This document shows, one piece after another, positions 32,600 to 40,819 of a DNA stretch of 41,927 nt. Within the stretch, counting starts at the first letter, position 1, and every line of letters starts with the position of its first letter. The notes under the pieces were generated by a model. That model ran no database searches. It saw nothing but the letters and a program-made list of their open reading frames with translations, and was not told the DNA's origin. This DNA comes from Anaerolineae bacterium UTCFX1 (GTDB taxonomy: Bacteria; Chloroflexota; Anaerolineae; Anaerolineales; Villigracilaceae), in NCBI GenBank assembly GCA_002050275.1, contig MWTB01000011.1, forward strand, positions 1-41,927, read 5' to 3'. The translations under genes were made by a program, and so were the position numbers.

Positions 32600-33504
32600 C
32601 CGCTTGGGTCTCCAAACATAAGAATTTATTTCTGCGCGCATTGGGAACGGTCTTAGCGACAGGATTAATTATTTTTTTGATTCGACGCGAAGGTTGGAGC
32701 CAGATTGCAGATTCGTTAAAGCAAATTCCGCCAGCCGTATTGTTATTGGCGTTATTCTTTGCGTTAATCTCGCGCTTGTTGGTCTCTTTCCGTTGGCACG
32801 TTCTGCTTCGTTCGGGCGGCGTAACGATTCCTCTCTTAAGGACAATTCAATTAACTTTGACCGGTTTGTTCGCATCCAATTATTTGCCCACCACGATCGG
32901 CGGCGACGTAGTGCGTTTAGGCGGGGTGATCAGCCTAGGGTATGATCGCGCCATTTGCCTTGCCTCGATTGCCGCAGATCGTCTCGTTGGCATGGTTGGC
33001 ATGTTCTGCGCCGCGCCGTTTGGGCTGATCCCCGCTTGGAATACCTTAGGCGCGGCGCATATGACGTTGAGCGCGATGCCTCCCATGGCTAAGAAAATAG
33101 CAGGTTTTATTCGACGACTGTTTGACTCATTTTCGATATGGTTTAAGCAGCCTGTTGCATTGATTTCTTCTTTGCTGTGTACATGGGGCAATATGATCTT
33201 TATCTTTGCGATAGCGTACATCTTGATACAAGGATTAGGCGAACATGTTTCATATGCGCTCATTGCAGGCGTCTGGAGTCTTGCTTATTTCGTCACGCTT
33301 ATCCCCATCTCAATTAACGGCTATGGCGTGCAGGAACTTTCGCTTACTTTTCTGTTCTCGCATATTGCGGGACTTAGCCCTGCCGTGAGTTTGACCGTTG
33401 CTGTATTGATGCGCGTTATTTTCCTCGCAGCAAGTTTGCCGGGCGCGCTCTTTCTTCCCTCTGTAATGGCTGCCGTATCCGACGCCCGCAAAGGAACGTC
33501 GTAA
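32596..33504 (+). CDS. Flippase-like membrane protein (lysylphosphatidylglycerol synthase TM family)
   Basis: The 302-aa protein has about seven to eight hydrophobic segments and the motif order of the LPG_synthase_TM/AglD-like family: SLKQIPPAVLLLALFFAL, RWHVLLRSGG, and the block NYLPTTIGGDVVRLGG. Members lie in many glycan clusters and are thought to help move or use lipid-linked sugars. It overlaps the GT2 gene by 4 nt and precedes the GT4 gene by 2 nt. Confidence 0.82.
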   Translation: MTAWVSKHKNLFLRALGTVLATGLIIFLIRREGWSQIADSLKQIPPAVLLLALFFALISRLLVSFRWHVLLRSGGVTIPLLRTIQLTLTGLFASNYLPTTIGGDVVRLGGVISLGYDRAICLASIAADRLVGMVGMFCAAPFGLIPAWNTLGAAHMTLSAMPPMAKKIAGFIRRLFDSFSIWFKQPVALISSLLCTWGNMIFIFAIAYILIQGLGEHVSYALIAGVWSLAYFVTLIPISINGYGVQELSLTFLFSHIAGLSPAVSLTVAVLMRVIFLAASLPGALFLPSVMAAVSDARKGTS

Positions 33505-33506
33505 AT

Positions 33507-34643
33507 ATGCGTATCCTTGTCTTGAATCACGAATTCCCGCCGGTGGGCGGTGGCGGCGGACGCGCGGCAGAAAGCATTTGCCAAGCCCTCGCCAAGCGCG
33601 GACATGAGATCAAAGTCTTAACTTCTCACTTCAAGAATCTACCGCGTCAGGAACAGCGAGAGGGGTACGAGATCGTTCGAGTGCCTGTCATGCGGACTCA
33701 AGCCTTCCGCGCCAGTTTTCTTTCGATGGCTCTCTACGTTCTTTCGGGATTTTGGGCTGGGTTCCGGCTCATCCGCTTCTTCAACCCTCATGTGATTCAC
33801 GTCCACTTTGCCGTACCCGCTGGCGCGCTGGCATGGGCGCTTTCTCGTTTCACGCGCGTTCCCTATGTGTTAACCGCCCATCTTGGCGATGTGCCCGACG
33901 GCGTACCCGAAAAAACGGATGGTTGGTTTCGCTTTATCTTTCCGTTCACGCGTTGGATCTGGTGCGACGCTAGCGCGCGAGTCGCGGTTAGCGAATATAC
34001 GCGTTCATTAGCGCTCGAACAATATCCCCAAGAAATCCTTGTCATCCCCAATGGGGTGGAAGCGGACTTGGAGCGCCCCGCTTTGATTCGCGTCAACGAT
34101 CCTCCTGTCATCGTTTTTGCCGGTCGATTCATGGAACAAAAGGCGCCGCTTACGATCGTTCAAACTCTAAGCGAGATGAAAGACCTCTCGTGGAGATGCA
34201 TTATGATTGGCGACGGCCCGTTAACTCCTCAAGTGGAGAAATCTATTGCAGAATCTGGAGTAGAGGATCGTTTTCTATTAACTGGCTGGATCGCGCCTGA
34301 TGAAGTGATGAAGCAGTTCGAACGAAGCGATATACTCTTCATGCCCTCTCTCTCAGAGGGACTTCCCGTTGTAGGCGTGCAAGCGTTGGCAAAGGGTCTC
34401 GCTATCGTCGCCAGCCATATCGGCGGATTTGTAGATTTGGTGGACGAAGGTCAGAATGGATATTTGGTTGAAGCGAGAAGCAAGGATGAATTTAAATCAA
34501 AATTGCGAGAATTACTCGTAAGCCCCAACCGTTTGTTATCATTTCGTCAAGCCAGTTTGGAAAAAGCGAAATTATTTGAAATCTCTCGTATCGCCGAACA
34601 ATACGAAGATCTATTTACCGCCATGTTAGAGAAGGGAAAGTAA
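33507..34643 (+). CDS. GT4-family glycosyltransferase
   Basis: This 378-aa soluble protein has a GT-B fold: the N-terminal FPPVGGGGGRAAESICQAL loop, an HVHFAVPAGALAWALSRF stretch, and the C-terminal donor site SEGLPVVGVQALAKGLAIV with the E-x7-E type pattern. It should add one sugar from a nucleotide donor to a lipid-linked chain on the inner face of the membrane. It lies in the middle of the operon. Confidence 0.88.
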   Translation: MRILVLNHEFPPVGGGGGRAAESICQALAKRGHEIKVLTSHFKNLPRQEQREGYEIVRVPVMRTQAFRASFLSMALYVLSGFWAGFRLIRFFNPHVIHVHFAVPAGALAWALSRFTRVPYVLTAHLGDVPDGVPEKTDGWFRFIFPFTRWIWCDASARVAVSEYTRSLALEQYPQEILVIPNGVEADLERPALIRVNDPPVIVFAGRFMEQKAPLTIVQTLSEMKDLSWRCIMIGDGPLTPQVEKSIAESGVEDRFLLTGWIAPDEVMKQFERSDILFMPSLSEGLPVVGVQALAKGLAIVASHIGGFVDLVDEGQNGYLVEARSKDEFKSKLRELLVSPNRLLSFRQASLEKAKLFEISRIAEQYEDLFTAMLEKGK

Positions 34644-34644
34644 T

Positions 34645-35055
34645 GTGACGCGAGAATTTAACTTCAAAGAAGGCGACGGCTTTTCATTCGAGCGATTCAT
34701 TTCCGCCGACGATGTTAAGAAATTCGCTGAGATTGTGGGCGATTCGAATCCGATTCATCTCGACGAATCGTTCGCCGAGCGATCGTTCTTCAAGAAAAGG
34801 ATCGTTCACGGCGCGTTCTTGGGCGGGTTGATCTCGAAAGCGCTGGGCGTGGATTTTCCCGGCGAAGGCGCTGTGTATATTTTGCAGAATTCCGCGTTCA
34901 AACGCCCGGTCTTTGTTGATTCAATCGTGAGAGTGGAAATAAAAGTAACGCAAGTAAACTCGGAGAAGCGACGACTCGCGTTGGATACGACGATTCTAAA
35001 CGCGGACGGGAAAGCCTGCCTCGTCGGTTCAGCCGAGGTGTGGCTGCCGGAGTAA
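34645..35055 (+). CDS. MaoC-like (R)-hydratase/dehydratase
   Basis: The 136-aa hot-dog protein has the hydratase motif with catalytic Asp and His (GDSNPIHLDESFAE) and the block RIVHGAFLGGLISKALG. Related enzymes hydrate enoyl-CoA thioesters. The start is a GTG 1 nt after the preceding stop, with GAAGGGAAAG upstream. Its place at the end of a glycan operon is unusual; it may act in making the acyl part of a glycolipid or may simply be cotranscribed. Confidence 0.82.
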   Translation: MTREFNFKEGDGFSFERFISADDVKKFAEIVGDSNPIHLDESFAERSFFKKRIVHGAFLGGLISKALGVDFPGEGAVYILQNSAFKRPVFVDSIVRVEIKVTQVNSEKRRLALDTTILNADGKACLVGSAEVWLPE

Positions 35056-35104
35056 CGGATGAAAGCCATCGTCTCCATTGTTGGCGCCAGACTTTAATAT
35101 AGAT

Positions 35105-35155
35105 ATAAATAAAAAGTCAGCCGAGACGTTTAATTTCGACTGACTTTTTATTTAT
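35105..35155. terminator. Strong bidirectional terminator closing the glycan operon
   Basis: ATAAATAAAAAGTCAG (35105-35120) and its exact reverse complement (35140-35155) form a 16-bp stem that extends inward after a mismatch. The A-rich and T-rich outer ends serve the plus-strand operon and the convergent secreted-protein gene. Confidence 0.88.
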
Positions 35156-35185
35156 GAGCTGCCGTCAAGTTTTATGGATTGAAGG

Positions 35186-35914
35186 CTACGGGGATTGCAT
35201 TGAATTGCCGCCTTCAAGTTCCACGCCTGGAGCGACTTCTTCAAAGAGATTTGCTTCGGCTTCTACTTTCACGATCCTAGATAACTTCGCCCAGTTCACT
35301 ACTAAATATCCGGAGGGGGTATCTCGATAGAAACCAATGCCAACTTGCCCTGTCCGGAAGGACGAATCAGTAACTTTCGCAACCAGTTTGCCGTTAATGT
35401 AGAACTTGAAATTTGAACCGTTCGCTGTCACCTTAAGGGTGTTCCAACCATTCTTTACAATTGCGGAACTGGCGGTCCAATCTTTTAATGCCACTTCAGC
35501 GCCCTTCGAAGGATACTTCCAGATTGAGAACGTGCCGTTATTAGTGTAAGCGAACCAATAGGAAGACTTCCAAAACTTAATAAATGACAACGAGTTGGGG
35601 TTGCCGCGGATAATCACGCCGTTTGCAAACGCGCCTACTCGCTTCATGCGAACGGAGTAGGCGAAGTTGCTATAGCTGCCAACCCGTTTGGTGGAAGTCA
35701 TCCGGTCCTTTATGCCATTCGAGCGATAATAACCGGAGCCGGTTAATTTCCAAGCGCCTGTTACTGCCGACCAGCCCGCAGATGAACCGTTAAAGGAACT
35801 GTTGAAGTTTTTACTGACAGCCTCTCCTTGGGCAAAGACAGTAACGCTAAAAGACAGAGACAGGATTAAAATTAGAGATAGGAAAGTTATTTTAATTCGA
35901 TTTCGAATAGACAT
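35186..35914 (-). CDS. Secreted protein with a laminin-G/concanavalin-like domain
   Basis: The 242-aa product starts with a clear signal peptide (basic MSIRNRIK, then about 17 hydrophobic residues ending VFAQG). The rest is one beta-sandwich-like domain with the pattern of sugar-binding jelly rolls (WSAVTGAWKLTGSGYY, GWNTLKVTANGSNFKFYING, GQVGIGFY). It may bind polysaccharide at the cell surface. AAGGAG lies 7 nt before the ATG. It is the only minus-strand gene inside the glycan region. Confidence 0.78.
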   Translation of the reverse strand: MSIRNRIKITFLSLILILSLSFSVTVFAQGEAVSKNFNSSFNGSSAGWSAVTGAWKLTGSGYYRSNGIKDRMTSTKRVGSYSNFAYSVRMKRVGAFANGVIIRGNPNSLSFIKFWKSSYWFAYTNNGTFSIWKYPSKGAEVALKDWTASSAIVKNGWNTLKVTANGSNFKFYINGKLVAKVTDSSFRTGQVGIGFYRDTPSGYLVVNWAKLSRIVKVEAEANLFEEVAPGVELEGGNSMQSP

Positions 35915-36537
35915 TTATGTTCTCCTTGCTAGTTAGATAGTCGGTATAAAAAGTAAAACGCAAGTAAAATGCGCTGAATTTTCAACTTCATAATGGTATG
36001 TAATCCTACAGCATGTCGTTCGAACTTGCAAGGCTTTCCAGCGAACTGTATGTTCTTTGCAAAGTTGCTTAACTAGGGTCCTACCCCTGTGTTACTCCGA
36101 GCGCAACGAGGGGGCTTGGATTTAAGTCTCTCAAAGATGAACTCCAAGATTTTTCGTCGTCTTGCTCCTAAATAACAAGAAAAGAATTTTGTATATGCGC
36201 GCTAGTCATTAGATTTGAAATGTGAATAGATCCTGAAGAATTTATGCAAATGAGCAGTGTTTATGCTCTAACAATGTGCGCATAGATTTGCGGTTGCCTC
36301 GCGCTCGGTCTTCCGTTCGTGATCGCTTCTATCAGCTAACCTCGATGATGCGGGTTTCGATTTCCTGTTGAAGATTCCCAACAAAGAGGATAACATTCAC
36401 GCGTACGGAGATGCCATCCGCGAGTTTGCGTATCGGATGCGCGGCGTCCGCGCGGACCGCCGCTTTGCTTGAAACTCGAATTGACTCGAAGCAAAAGGAA
36501 ATCATGCGTCTGAAACTTTTTGAAGAGATACTTAACG
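35915..36537. other. 623-bp intergenic region with a possible decayed gene end
   Basis: No complete gene is seen. Near 35950-35975 there are two direct copies of AGTAAAA-GC (AGTAAAACGC and AGTAAAATGC) upstream of the secreted-protein gene. From about 36325 to 36471 one plus-strand frame reads like a protein end (FDFLLKIPNKEDN, HAYGDAIREFAYRMRG) and stops at TGA, with a stop just upstream; I cannot assign it to a family. The rest is low in coding signal. Confidence 0.4.
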
Positions 36538-38736
36538 ATGCAAATGCCAACCACCCGTGAACTATTCTTGCGATCGCTCGTCATTGCGCTTGCCGCATTT
36601 TTATTAACCGCCGCCAGCCTCGAGTTCTACAACATCGCATGGGGGACGGGCAAATGGCTGGGCGAGTTTTCGCTGAAGTGGTTTGCCGCGTTCGTTTTGT
36701 TCGAGGCGTTTTGCGTCGCTTGCCTCGAAGCGACGATCCTCGCGGCGTGGCGCAATGAAAAGTTTTATACCGCGCTTGCTCGCGTTGCGAAACTCCGTAA
36801 CAAACTTGGCGTTGTGCGCTGGTTTTTGAGCGCGGCTGTTCTCATCTTTCCCATTTGGATTCTTCAATACACCGCGTGGGGACTCGTCCTGCACGGACAA
36901 TATCTGCGCTGGCTGTTGTGGGCGGTCTCTGGCGTGTTGCTCGGACTCCTGTTGACGCGTTCCAATGAAAAGGCTGTTGAATGGCTTGGAATTTTATCTG
37001 CGTTGACTCTCATCTCAGGCGTGGCGGTTTTCATTTTATCGCTCGGCAACGTGACGAGTTATCCGTTCTCGCTCGGCTGGTCGGAGGGAAATCGCTGGTG
37101 GGATTATTCGATCCTATTCGGGCGAGATATCTATATTTACCCCGCAGACAAACCCATTCCCGTTCTGCTCGACGTCGGCAGGCAGTTCATCGGCGGGATT
37201 CCGTTTTTGATTCCCAACGTAACCATCTGGCAGGCGCGGCTCTGGGTTGGATTAGTGAATGCCGTGCCGTATTTCATTCTCGGTCTTGTCGCGTTCAAGC
37301 CCGCGCAATTCAACCGCTGGCAATGGATTCTCGTTTCAGTGTGGACGATGATCTTCGTACTTCAAGGTCCGATCCACCCGCCGTTGTTGTGGTGCGCGAT
37401 CCTTGTTGCGTTCGCGTGGGGCAAGCCATTGTGGCTGGCTGTGCCGCTCATCTTCGTCACAAGTTATTTCGCCGAAGTGAGTCGCTACACGTGGTTGTTC
37501 GCGCCAGGCATTTGGGCGGCGATGTTGGAGTTTGCTAGCGGAGATTCAGTATTAACCGCTAAGAGCGCGAAGCACGCAAAGAAAGATTTGAAACTTGGCG
37601 ACACTTCGATACAACTCAGTGCAAGCCTTAGCGGGCTTCGCGGTTCGAACGATCGCGCCGTCTGGGTGCGCGCAATTTCAGTCGGCGTGGCAGGCATACT
37701 CGGCGGATATGCCGCGCCGTTCTTTATCCCAACGATTCTTGCTCGATTCTCCCCGAATATTTCCTCCAGCCTCGGCGGCGGCGTGACGTTAGCAGGAGTC
37801 GGCAGTGAAGTATCTTCGCAAGAGTTGTTGTGGTATCGCCTGTTTCCGAACGCCACATACCCCGAAGGGATTTTGCTCGGCTTGCTTCTCGCGGTTGGAC
37901 CGTTGATTGCCGTGTTGATCTATTTATCCGTGACGCGCCGTTGGACGTTGAACTTTTTGCAAAAACTTGCGATTATTCTGCCGTTGCTGGCGTTTCTCGT
38001 CGTCGGTTTGATCGTCAGCGTGAAGATCGGCGGCGGCGGCGATTTGCACAACATGGACATGTTCATCATCGGCTTGTTGTTCGCGGGAGCGATGGCGTGG
38101 CATCAATCGGGCGCGAAATGGATTCTCGAAAGCGCCGCGTCGCCTGTGTGGATTCGACTCGTGATGCTCTTCATGGTTATCTATCCCGCATACTATCCGA
38201 TGAAGTTCATCGCGCCGAATCGAGTGGCAGAGGAAGATATGACGTGGGTGATGACCCTCGCCGATATTCCGCCGCAAGGTCCGTTCCCCGAATTGCTTCC
38301 ATATGAAACCGATTCGGACAAAGCGTTGAAAGACATCCAGGACGCCATCGAAGAATACGCGCCGAACGGCGATATCCTTTTCATTGACCAGCGGCAACTG
38401 CTCACGTTCAAATACGTCACGGGTGTTCCGCTTGTGCCGGAGTACGATAAAAAGGTTCTCATCAACGAAGCGATGAGCGCCAGTGAATCATATTTCCAAA
38501 CTTTTTACCGCGACCTTGCCGCGCAGCGTTTCTCGCTCATCATCACTAACCCGCTGCATGAACGAGTCCAGACTGAGGAAGATAATTTCGGCGAAGAGAA
38601 CAACGCCTGGGTTAAGTGGGTTTCTACGCCCGTGCTATGTTTTTATGAACCGTTGGAAACTTTGAAGAAAGTTAGAATACAATTGCTTGCACCGAAGCAG
38701 GACGTTTCGACATGTGTGAAATACCTAATACCGTAG
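36538..38736 (+). CDS. Large polytopic membrane protein, GT-C glycosyltransferase-like
   Basis: From the ATG at 36538 the product has 732 aa and about twelve to thirteen hydrophobic segments. The outer loop VTSYPFSLGWSEGNRWWDYS with its acidic residues, and the position of that loop, match the last gene of this window (VTAYPFSMGWSETSRYYYPS), so the two are paralogues. A soluble C-terminal part (about 600-732) follows. Residues about 340-370 are read from a palindromic repeat. A weak AAGAG lies before the start. Sugar transfer is inferred only from topology and neighbours. Confidence 0.7.
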   Translation: MQMPTTRELFLRSLVIALAAFLLTAASLEFYNIAWGTGKWLGEFSLKWFAAFVLFEAFCVACLEATILAAWRNEKFYTALARVAKLRNKLGVVRWFLSAAVLIFPIWILQYTAWGLVLHGQYLRWLLWAVSGVLLGLLLTRSNEKAVEWLGILSALTLISGVAVFILSLGNVTSYPFSLGWSEGNRWWDYSILFGRDIYIYPADKPIPVLLDVGRQFIGGIPFLIPNVTIWQARLWVGLVNAVPYFILGLVAFKPAQFNRWQWILVSVWTMIFVLQGPIHPPLLWCAILVAFAWGKPLWLAVPLIFVTSYFAEVSRYTWLFAPGIWAAMLEFASGDSVLTAKSAKHAKKDLKLGDTSIQLSASLSGLRGSNDRAVWVRAISVGVAGILGGYAAPFFIPTILARFSPNISSSLGGGVTLAGVGSEVSSQELLWYRLFPNATYPEGILLGLLLAVGPLIAVLIYLSVTRRWTLNFLQKLAIILPLLAFLVVGLIVSVKIGGGGDLHNMDMFIIGLLFAGAMAWHQSGAKWILESAASPVWIRLVMLFMVIYPAYYPMKFIAPNRVAEEDMTWVMTLADIPPQGPFPELLPYETDSDKALKDIQDAIEEYAPNGDILFIDQRQLLTFKYVTGVPLVPEYDKKVLINEAMSASESYFQTFYRDLAAQRFSLIITNPLHERVQTEEDNFGEENNAWVKWVSTPVLCFYEPLETLKKVRIQLLAPKQDVSTCVKYLIP
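37554..37645. repeat. Palindromic repeat inserted in frame within a coding region
   Basis: The left end AACCGCTAAGAGCGCGAAG and the right end, whose reverse complement reads AACCGCGAAGCCCGCTAAG, are imperfect inverted repeats; the centre holds ACTTCGATACAACTCAGTGC, another repeat-like string. The 92 bp are translated without a stop as a Lys/Ser-rich stretch starting LTAKSAKHAKKD, out of character with the flanking membrane protein. Confidence 0.75.
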
Positions 38737-38745
38737 GAGCTTTTA

Positions 38746-39876
38746 ATGTCCGTCACATTTAATAGACCTACGCAAGTTGGCAACGAACTTGAGTATATTC
38801 GGCAAGCCCTGCAGTCGTCGCATATTTCTGGCGACGGAAATTTTACGAAGAAAGCGCATGGCATTCTCGAACAGGCGGTGAACGTCCCTAAGGCGCTGCT
38901 CACCACTTCCTGTACGCACGCGCTGGAAATATCCGCGCTGCTGCTCGATCTCAAAGAGGGAGATGAGGTCATCGTCCCCTCGTTCACATTCGTTTCGACG
39001 ATCAACGCGTTCGTCTTGCGCGGTGCGAAAGCGGTCTTTGCCGACGTTCGACCTGACACGCTTAACCTCGACGAATCTAAACTGGAAGCGTTAATCACTC
39101 CAAAGACGCGCGCCATCGTCGTAGTGCATTATGCAGGCGTCGGCTGTGAAATGGACGCGATCATGGAGATCGCCAATCGTCACAACATCCCTGTCATCGA
39201 AGATAATGCGCATGGCTTGTTTGGCAAGTATAAAGGCAGGAATCTCGGCACATTTGGAGTATTGGCGGCGCAAAGTTTTCACGAGACGAAGAATCTCACG
39301 TCGGGCGAGGGAGGCGCGCTGCTTATCAACGACGAGAAATATTTTGACGATGCCGAAATTCTGCGCGAGAAAGGGACGAATCGCAGTCGCTTCTTCCGCG
39401 GACAAGTGGATAAATACACATGGGTAAATCTCGGATCGAGCTATCTTCCTTCCGAAATCCTTGCGGCGCATTTGTTCGCTCAGCTCGAAAAGCGTGAGGA
39501 GATTCAATCTGCCCGTAAAAAGATTTGGGAAACGTACTATAAGGAACTCGGCGCTTGGGCGGAGGAGAATCATGTGCAAATGCCGTTCGTGCCTGCGTAC
39601 TGCGAACAGTCTTACCATATGTTTTATCTGCTCTTTCCCAGCCTTGAAGCGCGGACGAAAGCCATCGCCCACTTACAGGAGCGGGAGATTCTCGCCGTTT
39701 TTCATTATTTGCCGTTGCATCTTTCGCCGATGGGCGAAAAATATGGCGGAAAAGCCGGCGATTGCCCGGTGACCGAACGTGTTAGCGATCAGTTATTACG
39801 TTTACCATTTTATACAAATATGACTGAAGAAGAACAAAAGACGGTGATAAGCGCGTTGAAAGAGTTGGCTGTTTAA
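38746..39876 (+). CDS. rffA: DegT/DnrJ/EryC1/StrS sugar aminotransferase (RffA/WecE-like)
   Basis: This PLP enzyme should transfer an amino group to a dTDP-4-keto-6-deoxy sugar, giving a 4-amino-sugar for a surface glycan. The 376-aa protein has the fold I aminotransferase blocks: TTSCTHALEISALLL, IVPSFTFVSTINAF, PVIEDNAHGLFGKYKG and the PLP-lysine block SFHETKNLTSGEGG, where the HETKN form is typical of RffA. Its AGGAG site overlaps the stop of the gene before. The partner genes for dTDP-sugar synthesis are not in the window. Confidence 0.9.
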   Translation: MSVTFNRPTQVGNELEYIRQALQSSHISGDGNFTKKAHGILEQAVNVPKALLTTSCTHALEISALLLDLKEGDEVIVPSFTFVSTINAFVLRGAKAVFADVRPDTLNLDESKLEALITPKTRAIVVVHYAGVGCEMDAIMEIANRHNIPVIEDNAHGLFGKYKGRNLGTFGVLAAQSFHETKNLTSGEGGALLINDEKYFDDAEILREKGTNRSRFFRGQVDKYTWVNLGSSYLPSEILAAHLFAQLEKREEIQSARKKIWETYYKELGAWAEENHVQMPFVPAYCEQSYHMFYLLFPSLEARTKAIAHLQEREILAVFHYLPLHLSPMGEKYGGKAGDCPVTERVSDQLLRLPFYTNMTEEEQKTVISALKELAV

Positions 39877-39900
39877 GGCTCGAGGCTTCCTCGTAATGAC

Positions 39901-40734
39901 ATGATGAAAATAATTTTAATGAACCTCCCCTACCTCCTCCCTCGCCTCATCCGTCACTTCATGCCCGAAAAACTTGTGCGGGCATTGTTGTTGCGGAGCA
40001 TCATCATCCGCCCTGGGTTGGAAACGAGCAACCCGTTCGCCGCCGTCCAACGTTATGTGGATGTGATATCCGCGCGCGGGCTGTCGTTCAAAGATAAACG
40101 CGTCCTCGTCTTCGGCTATGGCGGTCGCTTCGACATAGGATTCGGCTTGTTGAAAGAAGGCGCGGAGCATGTGATTCTGTGCGACAAGTACGCGCCGCCT
40201 GATGAACCGCACAACCGCCGTTTGTATGGCGCGGAGGACAAATATTTCTTCGCCGACAAAAGCGGATGGCGTCCGCGCCCCGAGTGGATGACCCTCCTCG
40301 AAGACGACATCCGCGACCTGCAAGCGCGTGGAAGTATTGCGCCAGTGGACTTTGTCTTGAGCAGTTCGGTCTACGAACACGTTGACGACGTGGAGGGAAT
40401 CACGCGCGCCCTCGCCGCGTTGACCAAGCCCGACGGTCTGCATATCCATTTTGTGGATTTGCGCGATCACTTCTTCAAATATCCCTTCGAGATGTTGCGC
40501 TTCTCCGAAAACGTATGGAAGAATTGGCTGAACCCGTCCAGCAATCACAACCGTTATCGCTTGTGGAATTATCGCAAAGCGTTTCAGGATTGCTTTGTCA
40601 ATGTCGAGATCGAAATCCTCACCCGCGAAGAGGAAGCATTTCGCAAACTCCTGCCGCACATCAAAGCCGAATTTATTAGTGGCAACATGACCGAAGACAC
40701 CGCCGCGACAATTCGAGTGATCGCTTCAAGTTAA
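39901..40734 (+). CDS. Probable class I SAM-dependent methyltransferase
   Basis: The 277-aa protein has a Rossmann-like SAM site (RVLVFGYGGRFDIGFGLL, then HVILCDKYAPP with an acidic residue) and a later motif (DFVLSSSVYEHVDD) like the post-motif strand and helix of Methyltransf_11-type enzymes. In this setting it may methylate a sugar or lipid. Two tandem ATG codons start the frame without a good ribosome-binding site; the preceding text CGTAATGACA matches the end of the dispersed repeat family, so the start context may be repeat-derived. Confidence 0.7.
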   Translation: MMKIILMNLPYLLPRLIRHFMPEKLVRALLLRSIIIRPGLETSNPFAAVQRYVDVISARGLSFKDKRVLVFGYGGRFDIGFGLLKEGAEHVILCDKYAPPDEPHNRRLYGAEDKYFFADKSGWRPRPEWMTLLEDDIRDLQARGSIAPVDFVLSSSVYEHVDDVEGITRALAALTKPDGLHIHFVDLRDHFFKYPFEMLRFSENVWKNWLNPSSNHNRYRLWNYRKAFQDCFVNVEIEILTREEEAFRKLLPHIKAEFISGNMTEDTAATIRVIASS

Positions 40735-40819
40735 TGTCATTCTGAGCGAAGCGAAGAATCTCTGATGTTGTCGTGGAGATTCTTCGCCGCAAAGAACAAG
40801 AGCGCGGCTCAGAATGACA
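40735..40819. repeat. 85-bp dispersed palindromic repeat (TGTCATTCTGAG ends)
   Basis: The ends TGTCATTCTGAG (40735-40746) and CTCAGAATGACA (40808-40819) are perfect 12-bp inverted repeats. A second inner pair, GAAGAATCTC and GAGATTCTTC, is also perfect. The left end follows the methyltransferase TAA directly, and the last base is the A of the next possible ATG. It belongs with the copies at 1665-1810 and 14472-14556. Confidence 0.88.

Noticed and set aside
39916..40659. A 247-codon minus-strand open frame opposite the methyltransferase
   Set aside because: The plus frame has the SAM-binding pattern and operon context; the minus frame has neither.
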